Numbered from the stretch's first letter, positions 44,701-57,600 are shown. The stretch: 64,000 bases of DNA from Ligustrum vulgare (GCA_963555705.1 OY743174.1:56876234-56940233), one strand, 5' to 3'. Numbers and translations: made by a program. The notes: generated by a model not told the origin, from the sequence alone.

Positions 44701-45552
44701 TATAAATAAATGTGATATTCTATGTAAATGTCTTACATTGAAAATGAAAGAAATTAGATTAATATATTTGAATATAAATAAATGTATACTAGATTTTTTG
44801 TAAATAAATTATTTTTTAAGAAGATTTATGCTAAAAAAACCTTGGAGCATCACTGAATACAAGAATTTTAGACTTGATCATCTATTAAGAAGAAAAAATT
44901 TGTAAAGGAAAGTCATTGGTATTGAAATAACTTTGAAGAATCTTCTTGCCGTTAAATCAAATTTTCTTGCTTTCTGATTCATTTTCATATTTAATATACT
45001 CATATTCTGATTTCAATTCTAGAAGAAGAGTTGTGAGCCGTAATTAAGCCTTGCAGATAATTAGTGTCGAATATATATCATTTTAATTAAAAATTAATGT
45101 TATTCTCAAAAAAAAAAAAAATTTGTTAATTAATGGTGTTTTTATCTATATCTTAATCATAATATATATAAAATAGTATGTATTAAATTTTCATTTCTGT
45201 TCAATTTTTTTATTTTAATTTTTGCCGAGTTAATGATAAATTAACTAATAGACAACGATCATATAGAAGCAACGTTTGGTTCGAGCGGGTTAGCTTCAAG
45301 CACGGCTCAGAAAAATGTCGAAAATAATGTTATATATATATCGTACAAACGATATCTAGCGCTTGAACCTAATTTAACAACAAATATTAATTCGTTGACA
45401 AACTGCACGGTATTGTAATACAATATGTTTATTATTGACAATTTCGTTTCTGAAATTAGTGTATATATACAAATACAACAAATATTATTTCTCGATTTAA
45501 GTAATTATATTTAAAATGATCAAATTCGTGGATCGCACGGGTGATGTCCTAG
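44701..45552 (+). other. AT-rich sequence ending in a second Helitron-like 3' terminus
   Basis: The right end reads CGTGGATCGCACGGGTGATG then TCCTAG (45547-45552), followed by T. CGTG/CACG can pair as a short hairpin, as in Helitron ends. I could not place a 5' end. The first 80 bp resemble 30965-31037, the left flank of the large Helitron. No gene. Confidence 0.4.
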
Positions 45553-46590
45553 TTAACTATCAATGAATTATAGTTTTGAAAAATGACGAAATTTAATTCA
45601 CAAATATTATAGGCAGTTTCACGGGAAGTGGATGTAAATGTATTTTTCTTTTCTGCTTCCCAACTGTTGGATTAATATGACTCAATAATTATAAAGTAAA
45701 ATACCATGTTGTCAACCCCATGAGATTTCCGTAATTTTTTTTTTTTTTTTGACGATTCAACACAGTTTTAGAACGTATTAAACACTAACAGTCGCTGCCA
45801 ATATATGAAATCTGTAAACGTATTAGGTCTTTTCGTTAGTTTTTAAAAAAAAAAAAAAAATTGAATTTGAAAATTGTACATGTTTTGTCTTTAATGAAAA
45901 ATGAATCTGTTTTGCACGTAAAATGATAGTTTAACATATATATAGACAAAGTAACGAGATGATTTAAATTTGTATAATTAGAACATGTTCGACTCTAAAT
46001 CGTCACTGCCAATTTTATGAATTGAAATGTGCACATTTAAGGTATTTAAACTTTAGTGAAAAATGAATTTGAAAGTTGTGCAAGTCACACTTTCAATGAG
46101 AAAATGAATCAAATTTCAACTTGACTTGCTAACATATAACATATAGACGAAGTGTTTATTGAAAAAATGAATTTGAAATTGTGCTCAAGACTCAAGTCAT
46201 ACCTTTAATGAGAAAATGAATCTGACTTGCACGTGAAATGACGTTTTAACACATGGACGACGATAATTTTGTAACACAAACATGGATTTCATATAGCAAA
46301 AAGGTGGCAAACAGATACATGGTAGATAGAAAAAAGACAATTTTGCAGTTGAAACCTCATTAATTCAATGAAAATAATGGCCTTTGGTACTCCAATTTTT
46401 CAGCTAATTTTTTTTCTTTCTAAATGATGAGCTTTGTAGTCAGGATCTATGGAACCTAACCTCATGTGATCACATTAAGTTCAATGTCGGTGTGATCACC
46501 ACAAAATCACTTGCCTAAATTATTATATATAACAAACTTTTCTTACACTAAACACTCAGCAAACAAGCTTCATCTTTTGGGGCTTGATCT
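45553..46590. other. AT-rich intergenic sequence with a decayed repeat
   Basis: Three imperfect copies of a phrase like AAAATGAATCTGACTTGCAC, then GTGAAATGACGTTTTAACA, occur near 45890, 46100 and 46210. No gene. Confidence 0.4.
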
Positions 46591-46825
46591 TTGTTGACGG
46601 TGTCCTGCATTTGGGGTGCTTACGGAACGTCAACACATGGATTGTCCACTGCATAGTGTGGATTTGTTCAACGCAAGGTGGACGCGTCTTCAGGGGTTTC
46701 GAATCTTGGATATATGGAACTTAAGAATTTCAAATGCCTCATTGATACCACTAAGCTAAGTGTGGACAATACACCGTGTTGATGCCCCGGCCGTAAGCAC
46801 CCCAAGGATAGGACAACGTCAACAA
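46591..46825. mobile_element. Foldback (long-TIR) element, 235 bp
   Basis: The left arm TTGTTGACGGTGTCCTGCAT, then TTGGGGTGCTTACGG, pairs with the right arm, whose reverse complement reads TTGTTGACGTTGTCCTATCC, then TTGGGGTGCTTACGG, over about 48 bp. A second inner pair (ATTGTCCACTGCATAGTGT and AGTGTGGACAATACACC) lengthens the hairpin. The target duplication is unclear. The minus-strand open frame over it is a shadow of the palindrome. Confidence 0.7.
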
Positions 46826-48024
46826 GAAACATCCTGAAAAGACATAGAGAAAGATAAAAGACTCGCAAATCGGAATGCATGCAACAATTGAATGGCACGT
46901 AACATTTGTTACTACATGGTCTAAAAATCACGATTCTAGCATTCTATTGCATTCAGATATCCTCTAACAAGCAACGGTAGTCAAGTTGATATTTTTCCAG
47001 TACTAACAAGATTTAATTGATACATGTCACAGATGTACAATTTGAGAGTTGGAGAGAGCAATGAATGACATTTCTGTAGAAAATGACAACGTACAGGACG
47101 AGAAATGGCAGGTAGGTTATGTGTTAAAATTAACGTCAAAAAGATTAAAAGTATTTACTCGATTCCTGCAATGGCAGGTAGGTAATGTGTTAAAAATTAA
47201 TTTAACAAAAATGAAATCTTATCTCCAATCCATAATAATAATAATAATAATAAAGTGAACTTTTTTTTTTACTCTTATTTTCCTGTTTAAAAAAGCTATA
47301 AGACAACTGTTGAAGGGAAAATTCGAGATCCCCGATTTCACTTGGTTAATAATTATATTTTTAGTAGATTTTCATAAAATTTGACATAGTTGAAAATGAT
47401 TTTAAGAAAAATAGAGGCAAAAAATGGACAACTTCTAGCTCCATACTGGAACTTGCTAATTGGTACCAACTCTTCCTAATGTTGCAGTTGAACTAAACAA
47501 CGGAACTTGCTAACCGGTACCAACTCTTCCTAATTCTGAACTAAACAAGATTTATTACATTTAATACATGATTCTTAATTATCATCTACACCTAGGATGA
47601 CTATTGTCAAATTCTCTATAATGTAAGAAGATTTGTGATTCCTTAGTACGATCATTGAATATACAAATAGTCATTCACGAGATGTTTCATCAGTTCAAAA
47701 TTTAGAACCAAGAAAATTTCACGTTTGAACAAGTTTAGAGGGGAAGGAGGAGGATGGTAAAAGGTTTGAGTAGAAGGCAAAGGATTATACATTAGAATGT
47801 TCCCTAAAATTGCATTGGATGTGGATCGGGCTGAGCCGATCTGATCTGTCTCATTTAATACACAAAAAAAAAAAAAAAGGAAATAAAAAAAAATTACTAA
47901 CCTAAATTTAATTGACTAAAACCTCTAAAAAAAAATAAATAAATAAACAGGGCAGCAAATGGATCGAATGGCCAATCCATCCAGAAACTTGACTGGTCTC
48001 AATACGGATATAAATCAGACTTTA
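46826..48024. other. Intergenic sequence, no gene seen
   Basis: It contains an (AAT)8-type microsatellite at about 47229-47252. The phrase GAACTTGCTAA.TGGTACCAACTCTTCCTAAT is duplicated (about 47450 and 47501). No coding domain. Confidence 0.45.
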
Positions 48025-48213
48025 GCATGTGTTTGGTAAACAAATTTTTTTTCAGAGTTTTTTTTTGGTTTTTTTTTTCTACAATTTCTAATACGATTTT
48101 TTAACCACATATTTTTTCTCTCTTCAATTTTCAACCCTCCTTTTACCTCGAGATCTGTGTGCTACAGTGAATAATCACTGAAAAAAACTGGAAATCAGCC
48201 GCCGAACATGTGC
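48025..48213. mobile_element. Tourist-like MITE, 189 bp
   Basis: The ends GCATGTGTTTGGT and GCCGAACATGTGC are imperfect inverted repeats. The flanks are TTA and TAA. The interior shares the TTTTTTAACCACATATTTTT phrase with the MITEs at 1937 and 19517. Confidence 0.55.
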
Positions 48214-48691
48214 TAAATATTGACAGTGCGAAAACGGAACAAGCCGATCGACCTCGAATCAGCCTGTTGCAATCACTGGGATAGCCCCAATACCACCAAA
48301 CTTTGACAATTGATTTTATAGTAAAACCTTTTTGTCAGTGTCTCGTTTTCAATCAACCAACTAGTCTTTGACGTAATACAAACAAAAAACATTAATTAAA
48401 CTGTGGCGAATAGCAATTGCAAAAATAAAATAAAAAAAATAGCCAGTAAGATTGTACCGCTGCTGTGTCGCAATTTTTGTTGTCTATTTACCAAAATTTC
48501 TCAGCACTCCAATGGAAGTTAATAAGATTTAGAAAATATTTCTTTTGCTAAAATGACTCGAGTATTTGTGGGACTTTGTTAAGGAACAGCATTTCCCCTC
48601 TTAGATACATATTCTTTCGATGAATCTCTTTATCGACGACATATGAAAATTATTGACGGATTTTGACGTTAACAACAACAACAACAACAAC

Positions 48692-48737
<46 letters not shown>

Positions 48738-50088
48738 TAACGAAGTTTAAGCAGCCATAGAATCACCATTTTCGTTGGGACATTTGCAAAAATACTATAC
48801 TTTTGATATCATAATTGAAATTTATTTCATTTTTAAGAATCATTGAAATATATATATTTTTAAAAAATATTGTTTTCATCACAAGTATCATATTGTGATA
48901 CTTCAAAAGTATATTATGATAGCTTGAAAATATCACAACATGATACTTGTGATACTTTCAAATTTTTGGTATCATAATATGAAACTTTGTTAGAATTTTA
49001 TGATACTTAGGACGAAATTTTAGTATTATATCATGATATTTTACAAAAATTTTATGATATTTTGTCTTATGTATAAAATCAAACACTTTTCAAGTACTAT
49101 TCTCACATTTTTCAAGTATAATCCACAACCACCACCATCAAAATGATCATTTCTTAGCACTAATTGCAGTATCCGATTAAAAAAATAAGATTAGCATGTT
49201 GGAGCTTTGAAAGGGTTTTGACCTCTGGCCAAAACTCACAAACCCCTTGCTTGGAATTGGATTTTAATCGCTTTATGGCTACAATTTGTTGTCCTTTACT
49301 AATGAATCATCAGTAGACTTTACCAAATCTACCCTTCCCAATAACGAGTGCATCATTAAAGTTCTTAGTGGCTGATGAAAGTGGAGTTAACATGGACGGC
49401 CGAAATCACCATGAGGAACCATGGAAATCGAAGACGTACAGACGCAGGACTGTTGGAATTTTTGAGTTGAGAGGTGCTTCGCCTTTAAACTAGTGTCGGA
49501 GAGGTAGGAGCACGTGGAACAAATATCTGTTAATGGGTTGAATTTAGCTAAAATGAACAAAGAAAAATCTGTAGGGAAATCGTTAACGCGGGTGGTGGTT
49601 CGATGGTTGTTGATGCGGGTGATAGCTTGGTGGTTGTGCGGTGGTAGCCTAGTAGGCAATTGAGGAAGAACGAGCAGCGTTACGATGTGGTAGTTGTAGG
49701 TAGTCGGGAAGATGACGAGTAGGAAATATTTTTCAATATTTTTATTGAGTCGGTGATTTGTGCAATTAACCCCAAAAATGTAGTATATAGTGTAATTATC
49801 CCTTAATTCTTAATGATTTGAAAAGTGACCCAAACAGATTAAAGTAGAAGATTATCCTCTTGCTAAGAATATCCAAATTATGGATCCTTATAATTGATTA
49901 ACTAAAAAATGATTTTCTCAAACTTATATTTCATGTAGCAAATATTATTAATATGGGATCCAATTGGGTCCGGTCATGTTTACGATACGGAGGGCCCTCA
50001 ATAATACAATCAAAATAGCCCAAAATAGAGGCCCACCTATCTACTCCGAACCCTATTCAACCTAATCCCTTCCTCGATTGTGCTACAT
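48214..50088. other. Intergenic sequence with microsatellite and ATGATAC-rich tract
   Basis: A compound microsatellite (AAC)n(AAT)n occupies about 48672-48737. From 48890 to 49065 the words TGATACTT/AAGTATCA recur in both orientations. A minus-strand frame at 49387-49659 has no recognisable domain. No supported gene. Confidence 0.45.
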
Positions 50089-50361
50089 GTACATATAAGA
50101 AATTCTAGAAATGATAGAAAAGGGGAGTTGTATCTTATTAATTGAGAAATCATCAATATACAATACAACTCAATAAATTACATATGTTAAGATGAAATCA
50201 CAATCCCTAAAATTAATCACATCATCATGTGTACATAATCATCAATCAATTTGATCAATTTGTCCAAATGATTCTTTGATTTCCTCTAATTATTTATTTT
50301 TTTGTTCAAATTTCCATAATGCAAGTTATCCATGACCATACCTTAATTTATTCTCTTAACA
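50089..50361 (-). repeat. copia LTR (minus strand), 273 bp
   Basis: On the minus strand the LTR starts TGTTAAGAGAATAAATT at 50361 and ends at 50089 with CA. It is directly preceded (at 50362-50375 plus, read on minus) by a purine tract TTGAGAGAGAG, the usual plus-strand primer. About 100 bp of internal 3' sequence remains to its right. A diverged copy of its first half lies at 62574-62696. Confidence 0.65.
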
Positions 50362-51420
50362 CTCTCTCTCAAGAATGAGTGGTATGTAGTGAATACGAAC
50401 ACACAACTTGTCTTACAGTGGTAGTGGTCCCAAACATTTGTTGTACTCCATGAATTGAAGGTCGCCTTTTTGTTTTCAATCGATAATTTGTTTTGGGGAT
50501 GACAATTTGGATATTAACTAGTATTTCTCTCTACGATGCACGAAAGTTATTCAAAAATATCATTTTCGATAAATATTTGTAAAATTGTAATACTTATACA
50601 TATTTAACACAAATCCAAAATGCATGAAAAATAATATTATGCTAAAATAACTATTAAAACTTAATAAATAATATAACTAATTCAAATTACAATAACTTCT
50701 TTGAATAGTGAGTCAATTTATATATTGAAGTAATAAATGATTGTTAATTTCAATAATTTTTATGAACTAATATTAATTTCAAAGAAAATGCAAAAATAGT
50801 AGTTTATTTAATGATATATTATGTTTGATGTAATATTATGAGTATAAAATTAATTTTTTGGAAGATATCAATATATTTCTCACGATTTCTACATTCTTCT
50901 CTCGTATTTAAAATTTTTCCAATTTTCATTCAAAAATATCAACTACAATAACTATAAATGCGTGCTTAACTTAAACCCACAAATTTTTATGTTCAACCAA
51001 TAAAATTATATTTTTACTTATAAAATCAAATAGTCAAAAATAATAATTACGTAAATATAACAATTATCATGATATGACAACTTACAATATTGGAGTAAAA
51101 AAACTATACTGAAAATCGCATATCACATAATATTTACGCAACTATTAAAATTAAGAATGATTAAAAAATATAATTCATTATTAACCACAGTATTCACATT
51201 TTTTTGTATTTGCCTCTCGTATTTAATATTTTCTCGAAATTTATTTCAAAAACATCAATCACAATAATTATATGTTTTTATACATAAATCTAAATAATAT
51301 ACTTAAATCGAAATATTAATTGTATTCAAAAAAAATATTGATAATATAATATAAAATTATAAATTCCAAGAGAACAATAATCTACAAATATAAAATTAAT
51401 AAATTTATATAGAAATTTTA
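50362..51420. other. AT-rich sequence with a possible minus-strand Helitron end
   Basis: At 50518-50545 the minus strand reads CTTTCGTGCATCGTAGAGAG, then AAATACTAG, followed by T: a Helitron-like 3' terminus with a degenerate hairpin. The body would extend rightwards; its other end was not found. No gene. Confidence 0.4.
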
Positions 51421-51424
51421 ACCA

Positions 51425-52510
51425 ATTCTTTTTTAGTTTATGTGTAGATTATTTTATTGATGTAAAATGAGCTAAAAATGATTTTTTAAAAATGATATTT
51501 TGAATAATGAATATCAAGATGAAATAGACATTGCATAAATTAGATAAATAATAATATAAATTTATGTTTTTTAATGCAATTATTACAATTTATAAATCAA
51601 TTTATATATAATAGAATTTCTAAAACTCTACCTTTTAACTACAAACATTTTCACTCCACTTATTCAAAACATCATTTTTTTTTAAAACTCATTTTATGCC
51701 AAATTTTAGTAATAAAATAATTTACACATAAACTAAAAAAAATCCTCTACTTTTATCCTTACATTATGAAAAAAATTACTATTCCTTCATTATTTGAAAT
51801 AATGTGTCATATTATTATTAGCCCTCAGTTTGAGACCCGTTATTTCAAATAATGTAGTTTGTAAAATTTTTGTAGAATGTGTAGTCGAAAAGAATTTTTT
51901 ATTTAGTTTATGTATAAATTGTTTTATTGTGTAAAATGAGCAGAAAATGAATTTTTAAAAAATGATATTTTGAATAATAAATATCAAGATAATATAGACA
52001 TTGCATAAATTAGATAAATATATATAAGCTTCTTTTTTTTTTAATGTAATAATTACAATTTATAAATAAAATTATAAATAACATAATTTCTCAAACTACT
52101 TTTTAACATACATATTTTTTCTCCACTTTTTAATCATACTAATTTTCTCTCCACTTATTCAAAACATCATTTTTTTCAAAACTCATTAAAATGCCACATT
52201 TTTTTCAATAAAATAATCTACACATAAACTAAAAAAATTCTCTACTTTTAAAGAGAAAAAAATGAAAGAATAATACGACTAAAATAAAAAACAAAAATAA
52301 AAAAATTAATTAAAATTTATCCTTGGCCCTTTCTCTAAAAAAGGTTGAACACTTGACCTGCATATTGCTGTTTAAAAAAAATAAATTGCTTTATGTATAA
52401 ATTATTTTACTGTGTAAAATGAGCAGAAAATGAATTTTTTTTTAAAAAATGTTATTTTGAATAATGAATATCAAGATGAAATAGACATTGCATAAATTAG
52501 ATAAATATAA
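51425..52510. repeat. Block of alternating direct and inverted repeats
   Basis: A segment of about 120 bp containing TATCAAGATGAAATAGACAT, then TGCATAAATTAGATAAATA, occurs in direct orientation at about 51425-51550, 51900-52020 and 52381-52505. Between these, at about 51650-51745 and 52140-52235, its front part appears inverted (TATTCAAAACATCATTTTTT...TACACATAAACTAAAAAA). This fits nested foldback elements or a tandem duplication of one. It is non-coding. Confidence 0.7.
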
Positions 52511-52616
52511 GCTTTCTTTTCTAGCAATCCAGCAACTCCAAATCTTGCCACGTTAAGGTTAGGAATTTTTACAGCATCAATTGGTGCCGTCTGTGGGAAG
52601 AGATACGATCAGCCAT

Positions 52617-53979
52617 GGTTAATGGGCGTCAAGCTCGTCGCTCCGCATCCACATGAAAGCCACTTCCAGCCAATACATCGGCTGAAGGGGATAACCTCCC
52701 ACCTCTTGAAGATGTTGTGGAAGAACATCCAAAAGTTAAGCCAGACAATGAACCGGTTAGTCAAGAGGCTTTCAACGAACTCCAGTAGCAGCTCCGTAAA
52801 CTCAGTCAAACTCTTCAACAACAGAACAATCCTCAAGCACCACCCGACTAAACACTCCTGGAACGATTCCCAGGGGAGATCACAGGCCAGTTAATCATGT
52901 GGATATCAATTCCCTGAGAATCGGGGGGGGGGGGGGGGGGGAGGGGGGAGCATCCCATGACTGAAGGATCTGCCAACTTGAAACAACAAGAAATTTCCAG
53001 AATTATTCAGGAAGGAATAGCGGATGGGATAAGGCAAAGTATGCAAGGTCGGACCTCCTTTATGAGAAGAACCCCTTTTACCCCTGAAATAACATCATTC
53101 CCCTTGCCAGAAAGGTTCAAGTATCCTCGGATAAAGGAATACGATGGAACTACGAATCCTAATAACCACCTGAATACCTATACCGATGTCATGGACATGC
53201 ATAATGCTCCCGAACAAATATTATGCAAAGCTTTTCCACAAACCCTAACCAATGATCCACGAGATTGGTTTTCTACAATACCGCCGGGTAAATTTCTTCT
53301 TTTTCCGATCTTACCATGAAATTCACAGCCTTCTTTGCAAGCAGCAAAATGATTAAAAAGAAAGCCGCTTCTCTCATGCAGCTGAGACAAGGGACCAATG
53401 AAACACTAGGGAATTCATGACCCGCTTCAACACCGAAAGACTTCAGATTCCCGATCTTCACATTGCATCAAAAACTTTAGCCTTGACACTAGCAATTCAG
53501 GGTCAGGAATTCAGAATGTTCTTGTCCAAGAATCCACCTGCAAATGTAACCGAACTCCTTAGAAGAGCAGAAAAATATATAAATATGGAAGAGAATTTGT
53601 TGTCGGTAAGGATACATGATCAGGGACACGGGCTAAAAGTACAATCTTCAGAACCCGTCAAACAGGGGAACAAGAGGCCAAGGCAAGAGGATGGAAGGAA
53701 TTCTTCCCGATCCAACACAAAGGGAAACAGTTATGGGCATCAGAATTTAACTCCATTAAATGAGTCTCGGTCTCACATTCTCATGAAAATCAAAGGTCGG
53801 GAAGATTTGCGCTAGCCAAGACCTATCAAGGGGAAGATCGATGAATGAAATCTCCATAAATATTGCGACTTTCACAAAAGCCCAGGTCATACTACGGATG
53901 AATGGAGAATACTAAAATAGGAGTTAGAAGCCCTCATCAAAAGAGGCTTCTTGGGGAATTATGTAAATAAGGAAGATAA
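52617..53979 (+). pseudogene. gypsy element 2 gag
   Basis: The Gag core is visible from 52957 (FKYPRIKEYDGTTNPNNHLN, AFPQTLTNDPRDWFSTIP). A frame change occurs near 53290, then from 53417 REFMTRFNTERLQIPDLHIA and RRAEKYINMEENL. The nucleocapsid-like motif at about 53855 reads YCDFHKSPGHTTDEW, with W where the last Cys is expected. Stops at 53813 and 53848 and the G-rich tract upstream add to the damage. The reading is then interrupted by the hAT element. Confidence 0.82.
52923..52948 (+). repeat. G19-A-G6 homopolymer tract in the gypsy 2 gag region
   Basis: Nineteen consecutive G (52923-52941), one A, then six G. It lies just upstream of the gag frame that starts at 52957. Such a run could form a G-quadruplex and is also a typical place for length errors in sequencing. 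Confidence 0.95.
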
Positions 53980-53987
53980 AGATCAGG

Positions 53988-55075
53988 CAGTGTTCAAAAA
54001 CGCGAGCCTACGCGTCGCGTAAGCGCGCACTGAGCGTGATGCGAGGGCCTCGCGCATCATAACAATGGAACGCGCAAAAAATGCGGTCAAAGCACAAAAA
54101 AGAACGGTCAAAGGCTCTATTTTGTCAGAAAAACACAATTGAAGAGCGCTCCAGGCGTTTTAAAATTTTAGACTGTAGTGATTGGACTGCAGAAAGCAAC
54201 CCACAGCTGTGAGGGAAGGAACCTTATAGCCCTATCTATATATAAGAGCAATTGTCCCTTATTCTTCACTTTTCAACCGATGTGGGATTCATGTAGGTGT
54301 AGAGCATGTACAGTGTAATAAATTAATAATTGATAAATGATTGAATTGTATCCATTGCAATATAATATTTTATTTTATTCTTTTAATCAGCATCCATTTA
54401 TGTTTGTACTCTTCCCATGTCTCCATCTTATTTCTTTGCATTTTTTTTTTATTGGAACGGAATAATACCATATTGCTTTCTTGGGGTTTTTTTTTTTTTA
54501 ATTAAAACAATCCCGTTTGAAAATTGTTAGTTTCTTTTTATTTTCTTTTATTTATTCAATTCTCCAACTACAAACTTGCATTTCACTAGTAGTATAATAA
54601 TTTTGAAATCCTTTTTCATGGGTTAAAATATTTTTAATATTTAAAGTTTGAAATAAACTATAGTATAATAAATAATAAATATAATTATTAATTAATAACA
54701 ATTAATCTATATTTTCTTTGAATTAATAATTCTAAAATTAAAAAATATTATTGCTATAATGTTTTATATCTTGTGTATATTTAATTTTTATGTTAAAAAA
54801 TATATATATTTTTATCTAAAAAAATTAGTGTCTTAAAATTTTAAAAATAATTAAAATAAGATTAAAAAAACTAAATAAAAAAATATTATTTCTCACAATT
54901 CCTATTGTATGGTTTCATTGTTTGCATAATTTTATTTTAAACATTTGAGTTTAAATCTTATGTAGAAATTGAAAAACGCTTTTTAACGCTTTTTAACGTT
55001 TACTCCCGCTTAAGCTTGTAAAACTTGACTCTCGGGCTCTACGCTTCGTCACGCTTCACGCTTTTTAGAACACTG
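53988..55075. mobile_element. hAT-like non-autonomous element in gypsy 2 gag, 1088 bp
   Basis: The exact 8-bp duplication AGATCAGG lies at 53980-53987 and 55076-55083. Terminal inverted repeats CAGTGTTCAAAAACGCGAGC and (reverse complement of the right end) CAGTGTTCTAAAAAGCGTGA match well. GC-rich CGCG words cluster near both ends, and the AT-rich core resembles the element in FEN1 intron 12. It has no transposase. Confidence 0.92.
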
Positions 55076-55083
55076 AGATCAGG

Positions 55084-57600
55084 AGAAAGGAGAGGAGAAG
55101 AATAGGCCCGCTGGTACCATAAAATTTATCATCGAAGGTATAACATCTGGGGGTGATTCAGATAATGCAAGGAAAAACTATGCCCGGGCATTGGGAAGTC
55201 AAGAGGAAAGGTCGACCAGTCATGAACATGATATTTCAACCAGCATCAACTTCAACGACTTTGACATGGAAGGAATTTCGTACCCCCATGACGATGCCGT
55301 CGTCATCAGTGCAACAATTGCAAATTTTGATGTAAGAAGAGTGCTTGTGGATAATGGAAGCGCGGCTAATGTTCTTTCTTTGGAAGCTTACAACAAGATG
55401 CAACTTCCCAAGAATCGGATTCGGCAGGTCATTACTCCATTAACTAGTTTTGGTGGAGGAACCATAAGACCAGAAGGTTTGATTGACCTTCATACTTCTC
55501 TGGGATCAGGAGAAAAGCAAGTGACTAGGATGACCTAGTTTCAGGTTGTGAAGACCCCTATGGCTTACAACGCTATCTTGGGAAGATCATTTTTGAACAG
55601 TTTAAAAGCAATCGTGTCAACATATCACTTGGCAATCAAGTTCCCAACTTCTGCCGGCATAGCAACAATGTAAGGTAATCAAGCAATGGCCAGAAGTTGT
55701 TACATCAGCTGCATTGGAAAGGGAAAAACATATATCAATTGAACTTCCCACGGAAGAACGTATGTCACCAGTAGAAGAATTGGAAGAAGTTCTAATTTCA
55801 GAAGGAAAAAATTTCACGATTGGGAAAGAACTTCCCAAATCTATGAAGGAAGAACTGTCGCAATGTTTGAAAAGAAACATCGACATTTTCGCATGGAGCG
55901 CAGAAGACATGCCGGGATTGACACGGAACTTGTTGAACATAGGTTTAACTTCATGCCAAACAAGAAGCATGTAAAACAACGAAGAAGACATTTTGCTACT
56001 GAAAGAAGACAAATAATAAAGGAGGAAGTAGATAAGCTCTTGAAAGCAGGGTTCATAAAAGAGGTGACGTATCCAGAATGGCTAGCCAACGTGGTATTGA
56101 TCAAGAAGGCAAATGTTAAATGGCGAGTCTGTATAGATTTCACATATCTAAACACGGCATGTCCAAAAGATAGTTATCCTCTTTCTCGAATTGATAGATT
56201 GGTGGACTCCACATCAGGTTTCGAACTATAAAGCTTCCTAGACGCATTCTCGAGATATCATCAGATTCAAATGGCACAGGAAGACCAAGAGAAAACTTCC
56301 TTCATGGTTGACGAAGGAATATATTGCTACAAAATCATGCCATTTGGATTAAAAAATGCCGGTGCTGCTTATCAAAGATTGGTAAACATGGTCTTCTCCA
56401 AACACATTGAGCTAAACATTAAAGTTTATGTTGATGACATGGTCGTAAAGAGCTCGAGAAAGAAAGACAACATAACCGACCTGGAAGACATCTTCTCTAC
56501 ACTCCGACAACATTGATGAAGCTAAATCCCGCCAAATGCGCTTTTAGAGTAAGCTCGGGAAAGTTTTTAGGGTTCATGATCACTCGGCGGGGCATTGAAG
56601 TTAATCCAAATAAAATTATGGGCCTTACATCCATGGAACCTCCCAAGACCATCAAGGAAGTGCAAAAGCTTACTGGTAGAGTGGCAGTATTGAGCCGTTT
56701 CATGTCAAAAGCAGCAGATAAATGTTTTCCCTTCAAGACTCTCAGAGGAAATAAGGAGTTCAGATAGGATGAATAATGCGAAGTCTCTTTCAGGAAATTG
56801 AGGGAATGTTTGGGAACTCCTCCAATATTAGTGAAACCAAATCTGGGAGACAATCTTTTTTTGTATTTGCAGTAAGTGTCGTTTTGGTCAAAGAGGAAGG
56901 GAAAATCCAAAAACCAGTCTACTATGTTAGCAAGATGATGTTAGATGCAGAAACCCAATATACACTGGCAGAACAGCTTGCGCTTTCCCTGGTCACATCA
57001 GCCAGGAAGTTAAGACCTTACTTTCAAGCCCATACCATAACAGTCCTCACAAACCAACCTTTGAAACAGATCTTGCAGAAGCCAGATGTCTCTAGTTGCC
57101 TACTCAAATGGTCAATTGAGCTCGGGGAATATGATATTGAATTAAAGCCTCGACCTTCCATAAAAGCACAGGCCTTGGCAGACTTCGTCCCTTACTCGCC
57201 CCAAGACCTCGAGGGCCAACAGGTCATGACAGGGAAGAAAACACATGGCCTTTGCAAGTTGATGGAGTATCAAATGCCACAGGCTTGGGGGCCGGAATCA
57301 CACTAAAATAGGATGATGGCACAATGGAAATTCAGTGCACAATTAGGTTCAACTTCCCGGCCACTAATAACGATGCAAAATATGAGGTTTAATTGCCGGG
57401 CTTCAAGCAGCTCAACATCTAGGGGTCGAGCATCTCAAGGTCTTGAGTGATTCACAATTGGTAGTGGAGCAAGTGCATGGCACTTTTGAAGCAAAATATG
57501 AAAAAATGTCATCTTACAGAATGATGGTTCTGTAAATAAAGTTCAAATCTTGCAGCATAGATAAAATACTAGGGTTCGCCAATCACAAAGTTGATGCCTT
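55084..57600 (+). pseudogene. gypsy element 2 pol: protease, RT, RNase H, decayed second RNase H
   Basis: Protease: RVLVDNGSAANVLSLEAYNK at about 55335, with TAG at 55537 and another stop near 55671. RT: WRVCIDFTYLNTACPKDSYP (about 56120), FLDAFSRYHQIQMA, IMPFGLKNAGAAYQRLVN (56335-56390), YVDD at about 56430. Connection and RNase H: GLTSMEPPKTIKEVQKLTG, PVYYVSKMMLDAETQY, LTNQPLKQILQKPD, to about 57190. The second RNase H (VDGVSNATGLGAGITL, TNNDAKYE, then NHKVDALSRL at about 57580) is recognisable but full of stops. After about 57605 the sequence passes directly to the antisense gene. Integrase is absent. Confidence 0.87.

Noticed and set aside
46668..46931. Minus-strand 87-residue frame
   Set aside because: Most of it lies across the foldback element at 46591-46825, so its openness follows from the palindrome.
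49387..49659. Minus-strand 90-residue open frame
   Set aside because: His/Thr-rich composition looks like a shadow of GGTGGT-rich DNA; no domain or gene context.
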